NCBI RefSeq assembly: GCF_002420705.1
Contig: NZ_DIIM01000004.1
Span: forward strand, 119,117 to 170,552
Length of the DNA: 51,436 nucleotides
DNA from: Sphingobacterium sp. UBA5670
GTDB taxonomy: Bacteria > Bacteroidota > Bacteroidia > Sphingobacteriales > Sphingobacteriaceae
Direction: 5' to 3'
This document shows positions 35,998-45,869 of this stretch, one piece after another. The notes below the pieces were generated by a model that saw only the letters and a program-made list of their open reading frames with translations, ran no database searches and was not told the origin of the DNA. Every line of letters starts with the position of its first letter. Position 1 is the first letter of the stretch. The position numbers were made by a program, and so were the translations under genes.

Positions 35998-37308
35998 TTA
36001 ATGTTCGTGTCCACCTGTATTGCTCATTTTGGCATTGATAAAAAAAGCACCCTTCACAACAATTTTTGTCCCGGCCGGCACCTCTGTAACCGGGATAATC
36101 GCCGTAAACCCCAAGGCAGACACGCCTTTTTGAATCTCAATTTTTTCAAAATTGATGTTCTTGGCCTGTTCTTCTACATGCTTACCGGCTTCCTTCTCAT
36201 TGCTGTGTGCATGTTTTGCTTCACCTTCGTCGTGCGCATGCCCGTGATCGTCGTGCCCTTCTTCATGCTCCTCAGGTTTCTTGTCTGTCTCCACAAAAAT
36301 ATAATACTTGCCGTCGGCCTCCACAATGGCGTCATTCGGAACAGCTGGAGTCCGCACATTATTGATACCGATCATCCCCGTAATGTTCATTCCATCAATC
36401 AAGCCCACTTTGCTGCCTACCACCGTACTGTGTACAGCGATGGTCTTGCTGTCATTTTCAAAGGAAGATCCAATCGTAAAAACTTTAGCAGTATAAGTTT
36501 TGTCTGGGTTGTTTGTCAATTGGAAGTTGATGAGTTGCCCCACTTTAACCAAGGGTAGATCCTTTTCAAACACCTGCAGATCTAAGTGCAGGAGGCTATT
36601 GTCAACAATCTCGATCACCGGCGAAGAGACATCCACATAACTCCCTATTTTCGCAAAAACACTACTCACGGTTCCATTGATAGGGCTTGTCACGGTCAAT
36701 GAAGTGCGCATATTGGAAAGATTCACACTATTGGGATTAATGCCCATCAATTGGATCTGTTGCTGCAAGGAAGCCTTTCGAGCCCGTAAACTGTTGAAGT
36801 CTGCTGTTGCGGCCTGCAGATTTTTCCGTGCGCCGGCATTGCCCTCATTCAATTCCTGTTGCCTTGCCATTTCTTGTTCAGCCAGAGTAATTTTGCTTGC
36901 GAGGGAAACGTATTCCTCCTGCAACTGTACAAACTGGGGGTTGATAATCGTAGCGATCACCTGCCCCTTACGCACATTGTCTCCCAACTGTACATTCAAG
37001 GTCTTTACAACACCACCATAAAGCGCCGTTGCATTCGCTTTATTGTTATTGGGTACACTCAAAAGTCCATTGGCCTTAATTGTAGCAGTGAGTTCCTTCT
37101 CTTCAATACCTCCAAAAACAATGCCCACAGCTTTTATTTGTGCAGCACTCAGGGCGGCTACGGTAACCGGCCCTTCCTCATGCCCCTCTTCGGCTTTAGG
37201 CTCTTCCTTTCCCGCTGGTTGACCTTTACGCTCCGACTCATTAGAACCGCAACCGTAAAAAACAGTAACGGCGATACATACGATAAATATCTTTATGAAA
37301 ACTTTCAT
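35998..37308 (-). CDS. CzcB/CusB-type periplasmic adaptor of RND metal pump
   Basis: A membrane-fusion protein of about 436 residues from ATG 37308, with a probable lipoprotein signal ending at Cys20 (VFYGC). Order: acidic linker, lipoyl/barrel-sandwich half (VKTLNVQLGDNVRKGQVIAT), a helical hairpin (about 120-190), second barrel half (VTSPINGTVSSVFAKIGSYV), beta-barrel and membrane-proximal domains. An inserted His/Asp-rich stretch near residues 335-375 (HEEGHDDHGHAHDE) probably binds the metal ion. The open frame extends to 37398, but ATG 37308 gives the signal sequence. It lies seven bases after the czcA stop. Confidence 0.92.
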   Translation of the reverse strand: MKVFIKIFIVCIAVTVFYGCGSNESERKGQPAGKEEPKAEEGHEEGPVTVAALSAAQIKAVGIVFGGIEEKELTATIKANGLLSVPNNNKANATALYGGVVKTLNVQLGDNVRKGQVIATIINPQFVQLQEEYVSLASKITLAEQEMARQQELNEGNAGARKNLQAATADFNSLRARKASLQQQIQLMGINPNSVNLSNMRTSLTVTSPINGTVSSVFAKIGSYVDVSSPVIEIVDNSLLHLDLQVFEKDLPLVKVGQLINFQLTNNPDKTYTAKVFTIGSSFENDSKTIAVHSTVVGSKVGLIDGMNITGMIGINNVRTPAVPNDAIVEADGKYYIFVETDKKPEEHEEGHDDHGHAHDEGEAKHAHSNEKEAGKHVEEQAKNINFEKIEIQKGVSALGFTAIIPVTEVPAGTKIVVKGAFFINAKMSNTGGHEH

Positions 37309-37315
37309 TGTTGAC

Positions 37316-40300
37316 TTATTTGTTATTGAAGTAATTATATTGAATTGCAGACTGATTATACTGATTGAGTACTTCCAGATAATTCTGGCGAATCCCAATG
37401 GCCTGACTTAAAAATTGACTTAATTCAGCAAAATTGATCTCCCCCGTTCGATAACCCAAACTAGCTGCTTTAATGATCGCATCCGCTTGTTTTAAACCCG
37501 AAGACTCGTAAAATTGCAGTAATGCACTATTCTTGTCAATCTCTGCAAGTGCGTTCCCTTTATTTGTCTGGAATACCTGCGTATCATATTCCAACTTTCG
37601 CTGTTGAACTTCCATTTCAGCATTGGCAGCCTTCACTTTACTTTTATACGCGCCCAGGCTAAAGACGGGGAAAGATGCGGAGACAGAAAATCCCGATAAC
37701 GGATCTTTGGCTCCCCAAACACGTTGAGAGAAAAATCGACCCGAGAACTCCGGCTTATTAGTATTTTTCTGAACGTTGATATTCGACGAAGCGATATTTA
37801 CATTTTGCTGCTGTAAAACAAGTAAAGGATGCGTTAGTTCTTCAGATGGGCTGGCGTTCACGACAATCTTCTCCAAGGACTGATCCAATGGAAGCATCCA
37901 CTCATTACGATCCAACAACATCATCAATTGTTGCTGCTGAATAACGATATCCTTCTTGTTTTGAACCAATTGAGCCTGAAGCTCTTTTAATTTTGCTTCT
38001 GCGGCGATCTTATCCAGCGCAGCCACATCACCAGTTCTAAAACGTAATTCTGTTGCCTTAAACATGGCCGTATAGATACTATCTAGCTCCATATATAGTT
38101 TTTGGCGATCCTGAAGATACCAAAGCTGAAAATAGGCCGTCCTTACATCTTTCGTAATCGCAGTTTTCAATACATCCGTATTTAGATTCGCATATTTTAG
38201 TTGCTGTTTAAAATACTCCTTACGCGCTGCGTAGAGCCCGGGCCAGGCAATACTTTGCGTTATACCAATTTTCAATAAGCCGGCCTTATCCGATGGACGA
38301 TAGTCTTCATTTTCTGCAAAGATCCCGGTCTTGGGGATTTCGGTCGCCGTTTTAACATTAAAACCGGCACCCGCGATCTCCGCCTGATTGATCTGAAACT
38401 GCCGATTACTCTTTAACGCAGTTTCCACAGCTTCTGTAACAGAAATGCGCTCTTGGCCAAACACCTGAGATCCCAAGGTCATAAATAGGAAAACAAGCAC
38501 TGTAACAAAGGTCTTAGCACCGCTACTTCGTTTCATATTCCATTTAGAATTAAAAATTATATACAATAACGGCAGCACAAACAAGGTCAGGAAAGTTGCC
38601 GTTATCAATCCGCCAATAACTACTGTTGCCAAAGGTTTCTGAACTTCAGCGCCGGCACTTGTACTTATTGCCATCGGTAAAAAGCCCAGTGAGGCCACGG
38701 TCGCTGTCATTAATACAGGACGTAAACGAGTCAAAGTACCCTCTTTAACGCGTTGAAAAATATCATCGACCCCCTCTTTTTTCAACTGATTGAAAGTACC
38801 GATCAGAACAATACCATTAAGTACCGCCACGCCAAATAAGGCAATAAAGCCGATACCGGCACTAATACTGAAAGGCATGCCCCGCAACATCAATGCAAAT
38901 ACTCCCCCGATAGCACTCATTGGAATTGCGGTAAAAATTAGCGTCGCCTGCTTAAAGGAATGGAACGTGAAATACAACAACATAAAAATAAGCAATAAGG
39001 AAACTGGCACAGCAATCAACAGGCGTGAACTCGCTTTTTGCAAATTCTCAAACTGCCCCCCATAAGTGAAATAATAACCCGCAGGAAGTTTTACATTTGC
39101 CGCCAATTGTTGTTGGATATCTTTTACGACGGTTTGAACATCACGCCCTGCCACATTAAATCCAATCACAATTCTTCGTTTACCAGCTTCACGGCTGATT
39201 TGGGCCGGTCCCAATTTATAATCAATGGCAGCAACCTGAGAAAGAGGAATCTGCGTACCTGTATCTGTAGGAATCATCAGATTACGTACATCATCAATAC
39301 TGTTTCGGTGGGTTGTATCTAACCTGACGACCAGATCAAAGCGACGTTCATTTTCATAGATCTGTCCCGTACTTCGACCGGCAAAGGCGGTACTCACCAC
39401 ATCATTAACGTCCTGAATAGTCAATCCATAATTCGCAATCCGTGTACGGTCATAAACGATATTGATTTGAGGAAGACCGGATACACGTTCAACCTGGGGC
39501 GATGTTGCTCCTTGAACGGATTGAATCTGAGCCGCCACCACATTGGCATACGCAGCTAATGAATCTATATTTTCGCCAAAGATCTTTACAGCCACATCCT
39601 GGCGGATACCCGTCATCAACTCATTGAAACGCATCTGAATAGGTTGATTCTTTTCGAAAAAGACACCAGGAATTACCTCTAATTTTTCAAGAATAGCGCT
39701 ACCCAGTTCTTCATAAGAACGCCCCGACTTCCATTCTTTTTGAGGCTTCAGTACAACCATAATATCTGTCGCTTCCGGTGGCATAGGATCTGTCGGCACC
39801 TCAGCTGCGCCTGTTTTACCGACAACCATCTTCACTTCATCAAACTCTTTGATAATCCGGGAAGCCTGCATAGAGGTTTCAATACTTTGCGAAAGCGAGC
39901 TTCCCTGCGGAAGTATACAATGGAACGCATAATCACCTTCCTGCAATTGTGGAATAAACTCGCCACCCATATGCTTAAAAAAGAAAGCCGACAATGCAAA
40001 AATGGCAACAGTTAAACTCACGATTAGGTATTTAAACCGAATGGCTTTTTGTAATAAAGGCTCATAAATACGCTGCAGCCCCGCAATCATCCGGTCACTT
40101 AAGGTTTTCTTCTCGCTTTGTTTTTTCGGCAGGAACAAAGCGCACATCATAGGAATATAGGTTAACGAGAGAATCAATGCGCCGAAAATGGCAAATCCAA
40201 CTGTTTGTGCCATTGGACGAAACATTTTCCCTTCAACACCCACCAATGTTAAAATTGGAATATAGACAATAAGAATAATAATCTCCCCAAAAGCTGCACT

Positions 40301-41638
40301 GGTACGAATCTTTGAAGCAGACTCGAATACCTCCTGATCCATTTCAGCCTGAGTCAATTTTTCGGTTGACTTTCGTAAGCCTAAATGGTGCAATGTGGCT
40401 TCCACCACAATAACGGCTCCGTCGACAATCAAACCGAAGTCTATCGCTCCCAAACTCATTAAATTGGCACTTACGCCGAAGACGTTCATCAGCCCAAGTG
40501 CAAACAGTAGCGCCAGTGGAATCGCCGAAGCAACGATAAGACCTGCCCGTAAGTTTCCAAGAAATAACACCAGCACGAATATCACGATAAGTGCGCCTTC
40601 AATCAGGTTTTTTTCAACAGTACTGATCGCACGCCCAACCAGATCCGTCCGATCCAAATAGGGCTCTATGACAACATCATCTGGTAAAGACTTTTGAATG
40701 GTGGGTAGTTTTTCTTTCACGCGATTGACCACCTCATTACTATTTTCCCCCTTTAGCATCATAACGACACCCCCTACTGCATCGACCTCGCCATTGTAGG
40801 TCAAGGCTCCATAGCGCACAGCATGACCAAAACGCACATCCGCAACGTCTTTTACATAAATCGGTATAGATCCTGATTTTCGAATAGCAATATTTCTGAC
40901 ATCTTCCAATGAGGTCGCCAGCCCAATTCCCCGGATAAAATATGCATTCGGTTTTTTATCGATATAGGCACCACCTGTATTCTGATTATTTTTCTCCAAA
41001 GCTGTAAATAGCTCTGGAATTGTGATATTCATTGCTTTAAGCCTATTGGGATCAACTGCTACTTCATATTGTTTCAGCTCACCACCGAAACTATTGACCT
41101 CTGCAATCCCGGGTGTTCCATAAAGCTGACGGGCCACAATCCAGTCTTGCATGGTCCGCAGATCCTTTGCATTGTATTTCTTTTCGCTTCCCTTTTTGGG
41201 ATGGATAATATATTGATACACTTCTCCCAGTCCGGTACTTACCGGCGCCAGTTCAGGCTTCCCAATACCTGATGGAATTTGATCCACTGCTTCTTTTAAG
41301 CGTTCGCCGATCAGCTGACGGGCAAAGTAAATATCCACATCGTCCTCAAAAACAACGGTAATAACGGAAAGTCCAAAGCGTGAAATACTCCTGATCTCCT
41401 CAATTTTGGGTACAGTGGCAATGCTTTGTTCAATTGGAAATGTAACCAATTGTTCGACTTCCTGTCCGGCTAGCGTTGGGCAGGAGGTAAAGATCTGGAC
41501 TTGATTATTGGTAATATCGGGTACGGCATCTATTGGCAGTTTCGTCGCACTCCATGCCCCCCAAATGATAAGCAACAAGGTCATTAAACCGATAACGATC
41601 TTGTTCTTAATGCTAAATTTTATAATATGATCTAACAC
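37316..41638 (-). CDS. CzcA/CusA RND metal pump fused to a CzcC-like outer-membrane factor
   Basis: A 1440-residue fusion. Residues 1-1030 are a heavy-metal RND antiporter: 12 transmembrane helices, two large periplasmic loops, and DFGLIVDGAVIVVE in helix 4, the proton-relay signature of CzcA-type pumps. Residues 1035-1440 are a complete TolC/CzcC-type outer-membrane factor, starting with its own Met1035 and a signal-peptide-like segment (hydrophobic core, then SQVFGQ). Translation starts at GTG 41638, since an in-frame stop lies just upstream. With CzcB it would form the full envelope-spanning pump for Zn, Co, Cd or Cu/Ag. Such fusions are known in Bacteroidota. Confidence 0.93.
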   Translation of the reverse strand: MLDHIIKFSIKNKIVIGLMTLLLIIWGAWSATKLPIDAVPDITNNQVQIFTSCPTLAGQEVEQLVTFPIEQSIATVPKIEEIRSISRFGLSVITVVFEDDVDIYFARQLIGERLKEAVDQIPSGIGKPELAPVSTGLGEVYQYIIHPKKGSEKKYNAKDLRTMQDWIVARQLYGTPGIAEVNSFGGELKQYEVAVDPNRLKAMNITIPELFTALEKNNQNTGGAYIDKKPNAYFIRGIGLATSLEDVRNIAIRKSGSIPIYVKDVADVRFGHAVRYGALTYNGEVDAVGGVVMMLKGENSNEVVNRVKEKLPTIQKSLPDDVVIEPYLDRTDLVGRAISTVEKNLIEGALIVIFVLVLFLGNLRAGLIVASAIPLALLFALGLMNVFGVSANLMSLGAIDFGLIVDGAVIVVEATLHHLGLRKSTEKLTQAEMDQEVFESASKIRTSAAFGEIIILIVYIPILTLVGVEGKMFRPMAQTVGFAIFGALILSLTYIPMMCALFLPKKQSEKKTLSDRMIAGLQRIYEPLLQKAIRFKYLIVSLTVAIFALSAFFFKHMGGEFIPQLQEGDYAFHCILPQGSSLSQSIETSMQASRIIKEFDEVKMVVGKTGAAEVPTDPMPPEATDIMVVLKPQKEWKSGRSYEELGSAILEKLEVIPGVFFEKNQPIQMRFNELMTGIRQDVAVKIFGENIDSLAAYANVVAAQIQSVQGATSPQVERVSGLPQINIVYDRTRIANYGLTIQDVNDVVSTAFAGRSTGQIYENERRFDLVVRLDTTHRNSIDDVRNLMIPTDTGTQIPLSQVAAIDYKLGPAQISREAGKRRIVIGFNVAGRDVQTVVKDIQQQLAANVKLPAGYYFTYGGQFENLQKASSRLLIAVPVSLLLIFMLLYFTFHSFKQATLIFTAIPMSAIGGVFALMLRGMPFSISAGIGFIALFGVAVLNGIVLIGTFNQLKKEGVDDIFQRVKEGTLTRLRPVLMTATVASLGFLPMAISTSAGAEVQKPLATVVIGGLITATFLTLFVLPLLYIIFNSKWNMKRSSGAKTFVTVLVFLFMTLGSQVFGQERISVTEAVETALKSNRQFQINQAEIAGAGFNVKTATEIPKTGIFAENEDYRPSDKAGLLKIGITQSIAWPGLYAARKEYFKQQLKYANLNTDVLKTAITKDVRTAYFQLWYLQDRQKLYMELDSIYTAMFKATELRFRTGDVAALDKIAAEAKLKELQAQLVQNKKDIVIQQQQLMMLLDRNEWMLPLDQSLEKIVVNASPSEELTHPLLVLQQQNVNIASSNINVQKNTNKPEFSGRFFSQRVWGAKDPLSGFSVSASFPVFSLGAYKSKVKAANAEMEVQQRKLEYDTQVFQTNKGNALAEIDKNSALLQFYESSGLKQADAIIKAASLGYRTGEINFAELSQFLSQAIGIRQNYLEVLNQYNQSAIQYNYFNNK

Positions 41639-41788
41639 AATTATACGTGATTAATGCTTAATTAATAGCTCGTTAGAATAGCTCATCTCTTGTCGTAATA
41701 CAATACAACAAGCATATTCCGAGCACAAAGCTGAATAAAGACAGCATAGCATGCTCTTCAGATTTGTTTCTAGAATTTTTACGAAAAA

Positions 41789-42118
41789 TTAAGCATTCAC
41801 TTTTGGCGGCTGCCAGATGCTTCCAAAATAACTGGAAACAATCGCTGTGTTAAGGACAGGTTTACGATTGTCAAAATAAATTGATACCGGGACGCCATCT
41901 ATTTGCGGAATTTGATACGCATAAACGGTTATATTTCCACTACAACAATTGCAATAGCAGAAAATAGAACAGGCATCTGATGCATCATCACTATGGTTAT
42001 GCGCTTGGTTTAATTGTGTTTCCATAGCAGTCTCGTCACAGCGATTGGAAGAATCGCTGCAGGGAACAAAAGAAAGTCCCATAATATATGCTATCAATAT
42101 GAAAACAATTAATCTCAT
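41789..42118 (-). CDS. Cys-rich exported small protein (DUF6660-like) leading the czc operon
   Basis: A 109-residue protein with a signal or anchor helix (about 1-18), a His/Asp-rich part (NQAHNHSDDASDA) and a compact Cys cluster (CSIFCYCNCC). Proteins of this size and plan, which I recall as DUF6660, often precede metal RND genes in Bacteroidota. I infer a periplasmic metal-binding or sensing role. It lies 150 bases before the czcA start on the same strand. The name is from memory and not checked. Confidence 0.7.
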   Translation of the reverse strand: MRLIVFILIAYIMGLSFVPCSDSSNRCDETAMETQLNQAHNHSDDASDACSIFCYCNCCSGNITVYAYQIPQIDGVPVSIYFDNRKPVLNTAIVSSYFGSIWQPPKVNA

Positions 42119-42599
42119 GAATACACAAATCTAAAAAAAATAAATTAAAATCTCCGCTTAGTCTCAGAAATCTATTGCTTAACATCATCTCCTGTTCTTC
42201 CTAAAAATAATCGAACAGCTGCGTTCAACCGACTACCTTTTTCAATCCCTAAACCACATAAAAACGCACAATCCTACACAAGCAATCTGTCAACACATCA
42301 ATTAACTATTAATACATTATTGTTCAAATAAAACGAATTGTAATTAACAGAAAAACCGGCTAAAACGTGTTTAAACAACATTAAAATGAGAAATGGCAAC
42401 ATTGTAGATATTTCTCTACAAGAAAAATAAGATAACATAAACACACAATGTTAAGTGATATGCTATTTATATAATTGCATCGATAAAAAACCACAGCAAT
42501 AAAAAAGCAATGGTATACCATTTTTCAAATACAAATCGGCATACTACTGCAAGTATAGTTTAGAACAAGAATCAACAACAAAATCAATAACAAAACAAA
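42119..42599. promoter_or_regulatory. Long upstream region of the fimbrillin-like gene
   Basis: This 481-base AT-rich gap between divergent genes holds no credible gene. Two symmetric elements stand out: a hairpin TTGTAGA/TCTACAA (42402-42408 with 42415-42421) and a perfect 14-base palindrome AATGGTATACCATT at 42509-42522, 78 bases before the ATG. The last 40 bases are nearly pure A/C/T, as is common ahead of highly expressed Bacteroidota genes. Confidence 0.4.
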
Positions 42600-44219
42600 A
42601 TGTCAATTAACATGAATCTAATTCCCCATCGCCGACTGACAAACCTGTTCATGCTAGGCTGTAGTGCCTTCGCACTTAGTCTCTACTCATGTAACAAAAG
42701 CGGAGAGAGCACCCCATTAACAGGAGAAACTGTCGTTAAAATCAATCTATCAGGCGTAGAAGCCTACAATGAATCCGACAATGCTGCGGTTCAAAAGCAA
42801 GCCTCTGCTGGCACCTCACATGCATCAAGCAGTGCACCAGATGTACAGGAAATGACCATACCAATGGAAAACGGAGGCTCCATTGACGTTGTTCTAACAA
42901 ACAGTTCAGCTGTCACAAAAAGCCTGGTTGCCTCATCCAATCCCAAACTAGCAACTGCTCAAACCGTAGAGAAGCCATTGGACAAAAACGTCAAGTATAA
43001 AGTTGTTGTTTATGACAGCCAAGGAGCCTACGTAACAGAAAAGACGTATAACTATGGCGAGGAAGCTACTGCTGCAGGTATTGTTCTTGATGCTGGAAAG
43101 TCCTACACCTTTATTGCTTATTCTATCAATAGCACAACAGCTTTACCGAGCATTAACAATCAAAATACTTTATCCACAGCAAGCTTAAATAATATAAGCG
43201 GCGACTTAATGTATTACACTGGTACTTTGACCCTAAAAAATGGTGTGAACAACTTGAATGTTGTATTAAAGCACAGATTTAGCCAGATCACAACGACATT
43301 GACAATGGACCCAAGTATGACCGGAGCGATCACTCAAATCGGAACTGCCGTACTTAAACCTAGTCACAGTAGCGCAAATTTAAAATTCTCGGATGAAACG
43401 CTAACATACAACGGTTTGAACAATGCTGGGGTCACTACGCAATTTCCGGCTTTAGGCAATGGTCTACGTACCTTGATCAGCAATCCGTCCTTATTGATCC
43501 ACCCGACAACCAGCAACGGAACATTGATGCTTAGCAGTCTCACCATTGATGATGAAACCAAAACGAACATCACCATTCCAAATGTAAAGATCAATCCTGG
43601 ACAAAAATATGACCTGAAACTTAACTTCAGAACCTGTACACAAGATGTAACCAGTGATGGCTTAAACTGGAGCTACCCAGCAACAACGTCAAATGGCAAA
43701 ATAGGCATCATGAAAGATGGTAAATTCTATCCAAATGGAACTGCTATCGACAGAAGCTTCACTGCTCCAGCAGCAGACTATGGTTTTGTCTTCGACATTA
43801 CCGAACTGGACAATGCGTTCAATATGGAAGTTAATGGTGTGAAACTAGCTAAACAGGAGCTTCAATTTCAATCCAATGCAGTTGCTTCTACACAGAATGT
43901 TCAGTTTTCAGACGGCAGCAAATATGCTGGTAACAATATCGAAACCGGCAAAAAAATCGATGAGGTTTACAACATGAAAGGTACAAGCAGCGCCCCATTA
44001 GTTAAGGTGGTGATCAGCCGAACTGGACAAGTCACTTTGTTTGGTAGCAAAACATCTGGCGGCCCTTTATATGAACTTAAACTATTTAATGGAAACAGCT
44101 TCAACACCTTCCCTTGGAGTGCAACACAAAGTAACGTCGTAAAAGTAACCCAGCTCGTTGATGGACGTACAATTATTAAAGGCGTAGGGGCAGGAAAGAA
44201 GAAAATCCCTTGTAAATAA
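42600..44219 (+). CDS. Fimbrillin-like lipoprotein
   Basis: A 539-residue exported protein with a lipoprotein signal (about 1-31; LSLYSC, Cys31). After a Ser/Ala-rich linker come beta-rich repeats of the type seen in Bacteroidota fimbrillins and Mfa2/FimB-like proteins: DKNVKYKVVVYD, FIAYSINSTT, GDLMYYTGTLTL, and NVVLKHRFSQITTTL. It is probably surface exposed, as a pilus subunit or carbohydrate/cell-contact protein. Family assignment rests on architecture and these motifs. A 56-residue peptide gene follows 91 bases later on the same strand. Confidence 0.72.
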   Translation: MSINMNLIPHRRLTNLFMLGCSAFALSLYSCNKSGESTPLTGETVVKINLSGVEAYNESDNAAVQKQASAGTSHASSSAPDVQEMTIPMENGGSIDVVLTNSSAVTKSLVASSNPKLATAQTVEKPLDKNVKYKVVVYDSQGAYVTEKTYNYGEEATAAGIVLDAGKSYTFIAYSINSTTALPSINNQNTLSTASLNNISGDLMYYTGTLTLKNGVNNLNVVLKHRFSQITTTLTMDPSMTGAITQIGTAVLKPSHSSANLKFSDETLTYNGLNNAGVTTQFPALGNGLRTLISNPSLLIHPTTSNGTLMLSSLTIDDETKTNITIPNVKINPGQKYDLKLNFRTCTQDVTSDGLNWSYPATTSNGKIGIMKDGKFYPNGTAIDRSFTAPAADYGFVFDITELDNAFNMEVNGVKLAKQELQFQSNAVASTQNVQFSDGSKYAGNNIETGKKIDEVYNMKGTSSAPLVKVVISRTGQVTLFGSKTSGGPLYELKLFNGNSFNTFPWSATQSNVVKVTQLVDGRTIIKGVGAGKKKIPCK

Positions 44220-44310
44220 TAAATAGATCAATAATCAGAAAAACTAAAATTTGCCGAGAATAACGACACAAAATTCAGTAAGCGTAAATCAGCAAGCATA
44301 AAAAAATATT

Positions 44311-44481
44311 ATGGAAAAGAAATTAGCATACATCGCCCCAAAAGTCAACACGACTATGATCGAACTTGAGCAAGGTATTGCTGCGGGTTCCGCATGCGCA
44401 AGACCCGAAGATGCCAACAGCGGCAAGGTCAGCGAACAATGGGAAACAGGTTCCACAGACAACAGAAACATCGACTGGTAG
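44311..44481 (+). CDS. 56-residue small protein paired with the fimbrillin-like gene
   Basis: A short frame from ATG 44311 to TAG 44479 encodes a peptide with IELEQGIAAGSACARPE in the middle and an acidic, Trp-containing tail ending NRNIDW. No signal peptide is obvious. The opposite strand is also open here (44289-44492), but this frame has coherent composition and position: it follows the fimbrillin-like gene and is closed by a strong terminator 20 bases after its stop. I recall similar EQGIAAGSA peptides next to fimbrillin-type genes in related bacteria; this is memory, unchecked. Function unknown. Confidence 0.65.
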   Translation: MEKKLAYIAPKVNTTMIELEQGIAAGSACARPEDANSGKVSEQWETGSTDNRNIDW

Positions 44482-44500
44482 ACCATTTCCAATAGTGGAC

Positions 44501-44546
44501 AAAAAAGAAAGCCACCTTTGATATCAAAGGTGGCTTTCTTTTTTTT
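44501..44546. terminator. Strong bidirectional terminator
   Basis: AAAAAGAAAGCCACCTTTG pairs with CAAAGGTGGCTTTCTTTTT around a four-base ATAT loop (44502-44520 with 44525-44543), with T runs in both directions. It closes both the fimbrillin operon and the L-fucose operon. Confidence 0.88.
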
Positions 44547-44604
44547 ATCATAGGCTCATTTCCCACCGACAACAGCGGATCAAAAATTGAACCCGCAATA
44601 GCTG

Positions 44605-45771
44605 TTACAGAATAGCCTGTAGACGTTCGGGAAAGTCCTCGATCTTTGAAAGGCTTAATTGTTTCATAACTTGATACAAATGCGTCTTGAACATATTGAT
44701 GGTATGCTCCCCGCCTTCATTTCCTAAAGCTCCCACACCATACATAAATGGTCTTCCCATAAAATTAAAATCTGATCCAACAGCATGGGCGCGCGCCAAA
44801 TCAACCCCCGAACGGATACCACCGTCTAACATGATTTTTATCTTACTTTTATAGGCTGGGTTGCTCGCTAAACGGATCAATGAATTGATCGAAGATTCAC
44901 TTGCGTCGAGCTGTCTTCCGCCATGATTTGATACAATTACTCCATCAACGCCTAAAGCGATGGAAGCCTGCATATCTTCATCGGTAGCAATCCCCTTAAG
45001 CACCAAAGGACCTTTCCACAGATCCCGAATAGCTTTAATTTTTTCAACATCCACTTTACCAGTAAATGTTCTGTTCATAAACTGTCCCAGCTGCGCCAAA
45101 TCAAGTCCTTTTTCCATATAGGGCTTCAATGTCGCAAAAGAAGGAATTCCATGTCTTAATGTTTCGATTCCCCAAGTCGGGCAGACAAAGGTTTGCAAGA
45201 TATTGGCTATACTCATCTTGGGCGGCATGGACAATCCACTTTTTATTTCACGATAGCGAAGTCCAAAAGCAGGAACATCAACCAATACGACCAATACAGG
45301 ACATTCAACAGTCTGCAAACGTTTTATAATATCATCGCGCAGTCTATTTTCCGTCGGATGATACAGCTGAAACCATGCCTTGCCATCGGATACTTCGGCG
45401 ATACGTTCGATACTGCTCGTTGAAACGGTGCTCAAAATATAGGGAATATCATTCTTTGCTGCCGCTTTGGCTAGAATCTCCGGTGCATTCGGCCACATCA
45501 ATCCCTGAAGTCCAATAGGTGAAACACCAAAAGGTGCGCTATAACGACGGCCGAATAATTCAACAGAAAGGTCTATTTCTTCACTGGCAAGCAAATATTG
45601 GGGCTTCAACAGAATGTTATCAAAATCGTTCTCGTTTCTGGCGAGATTCAGTTCTTCATTTGCCCCTCCGGTCAAATAATCAAATGCAAATCGTGGAATC
45701 CTTTTCTTCGCTTTAATCTTTAGATCTTCAACAGAAGGATAACCTGTATTGTATATAAATTTCTGGCTCAT
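44605..45771 (-). CDS. lldD: FMN-dependent L-lactate dehydrogenase-like 2-hydroxyacid oxidase
   Basis: A 388-residue FMN alpha-hydroxy-acid dehydrogenase with an (alpha/beta)8 fold. The active-site block SNHGGRQLDAS (about 279-289) contains the catalytic His and Arg; GGIRSGVDLARAHAVG and FNFMGRPFMYG form the phosphate-binding end. LldD oxidises L-lactate to pyruvate and passes electrons to quinone. L-lactate is a product of the diketo branch of non-phosphorylated fucose breakdown, so its place at the end of the fucose operon is logical. A related 2-hydroxyacid cannot be excluded. Confidence 0.87.
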   Translation of the reverse strand: MSQKFIYNTGYPSVEDLKIKAKKRIPRFAFDYLTGGANEELNLARNENDFDNILLKPQYLLASEEIDLSVELFGRRYSAPFGVSPIGLQGLMWPNAPEILAKAAAKNDIPYILSTVSTSSIERIAEVSDGKAWFQLYHPTENRLRDDIIKRLQTVECPVLVVLVDVPAFGLRYREIKSGLSMPPKMSIANILQTFVCPTWGIETLRHGIPSFATLKPYMEKGLDLAQLGQFMNRTFTGKVDVEKIKAIRDLWKGPLVLKGIATDEDMQASIALGVDGVIVSNHGGRQLDASESSINSLIRLASNPAYKSKIKIMLDGGIRSGVDLARAHAVGSDFNFMGRPFMYGVGALGNEGGEHTINMFKTHLYQVMKQLSLSKIEDFPERLQAIL

Positions 45772-45869
45772 GATTGATGTATTATTTATAAACAGTTATT
45801 AACTGCGCGCCAAACTTAGAAAAATTGCTTTTTAAATGCAAGATAATTATAACGAATATAAAAAATCTA

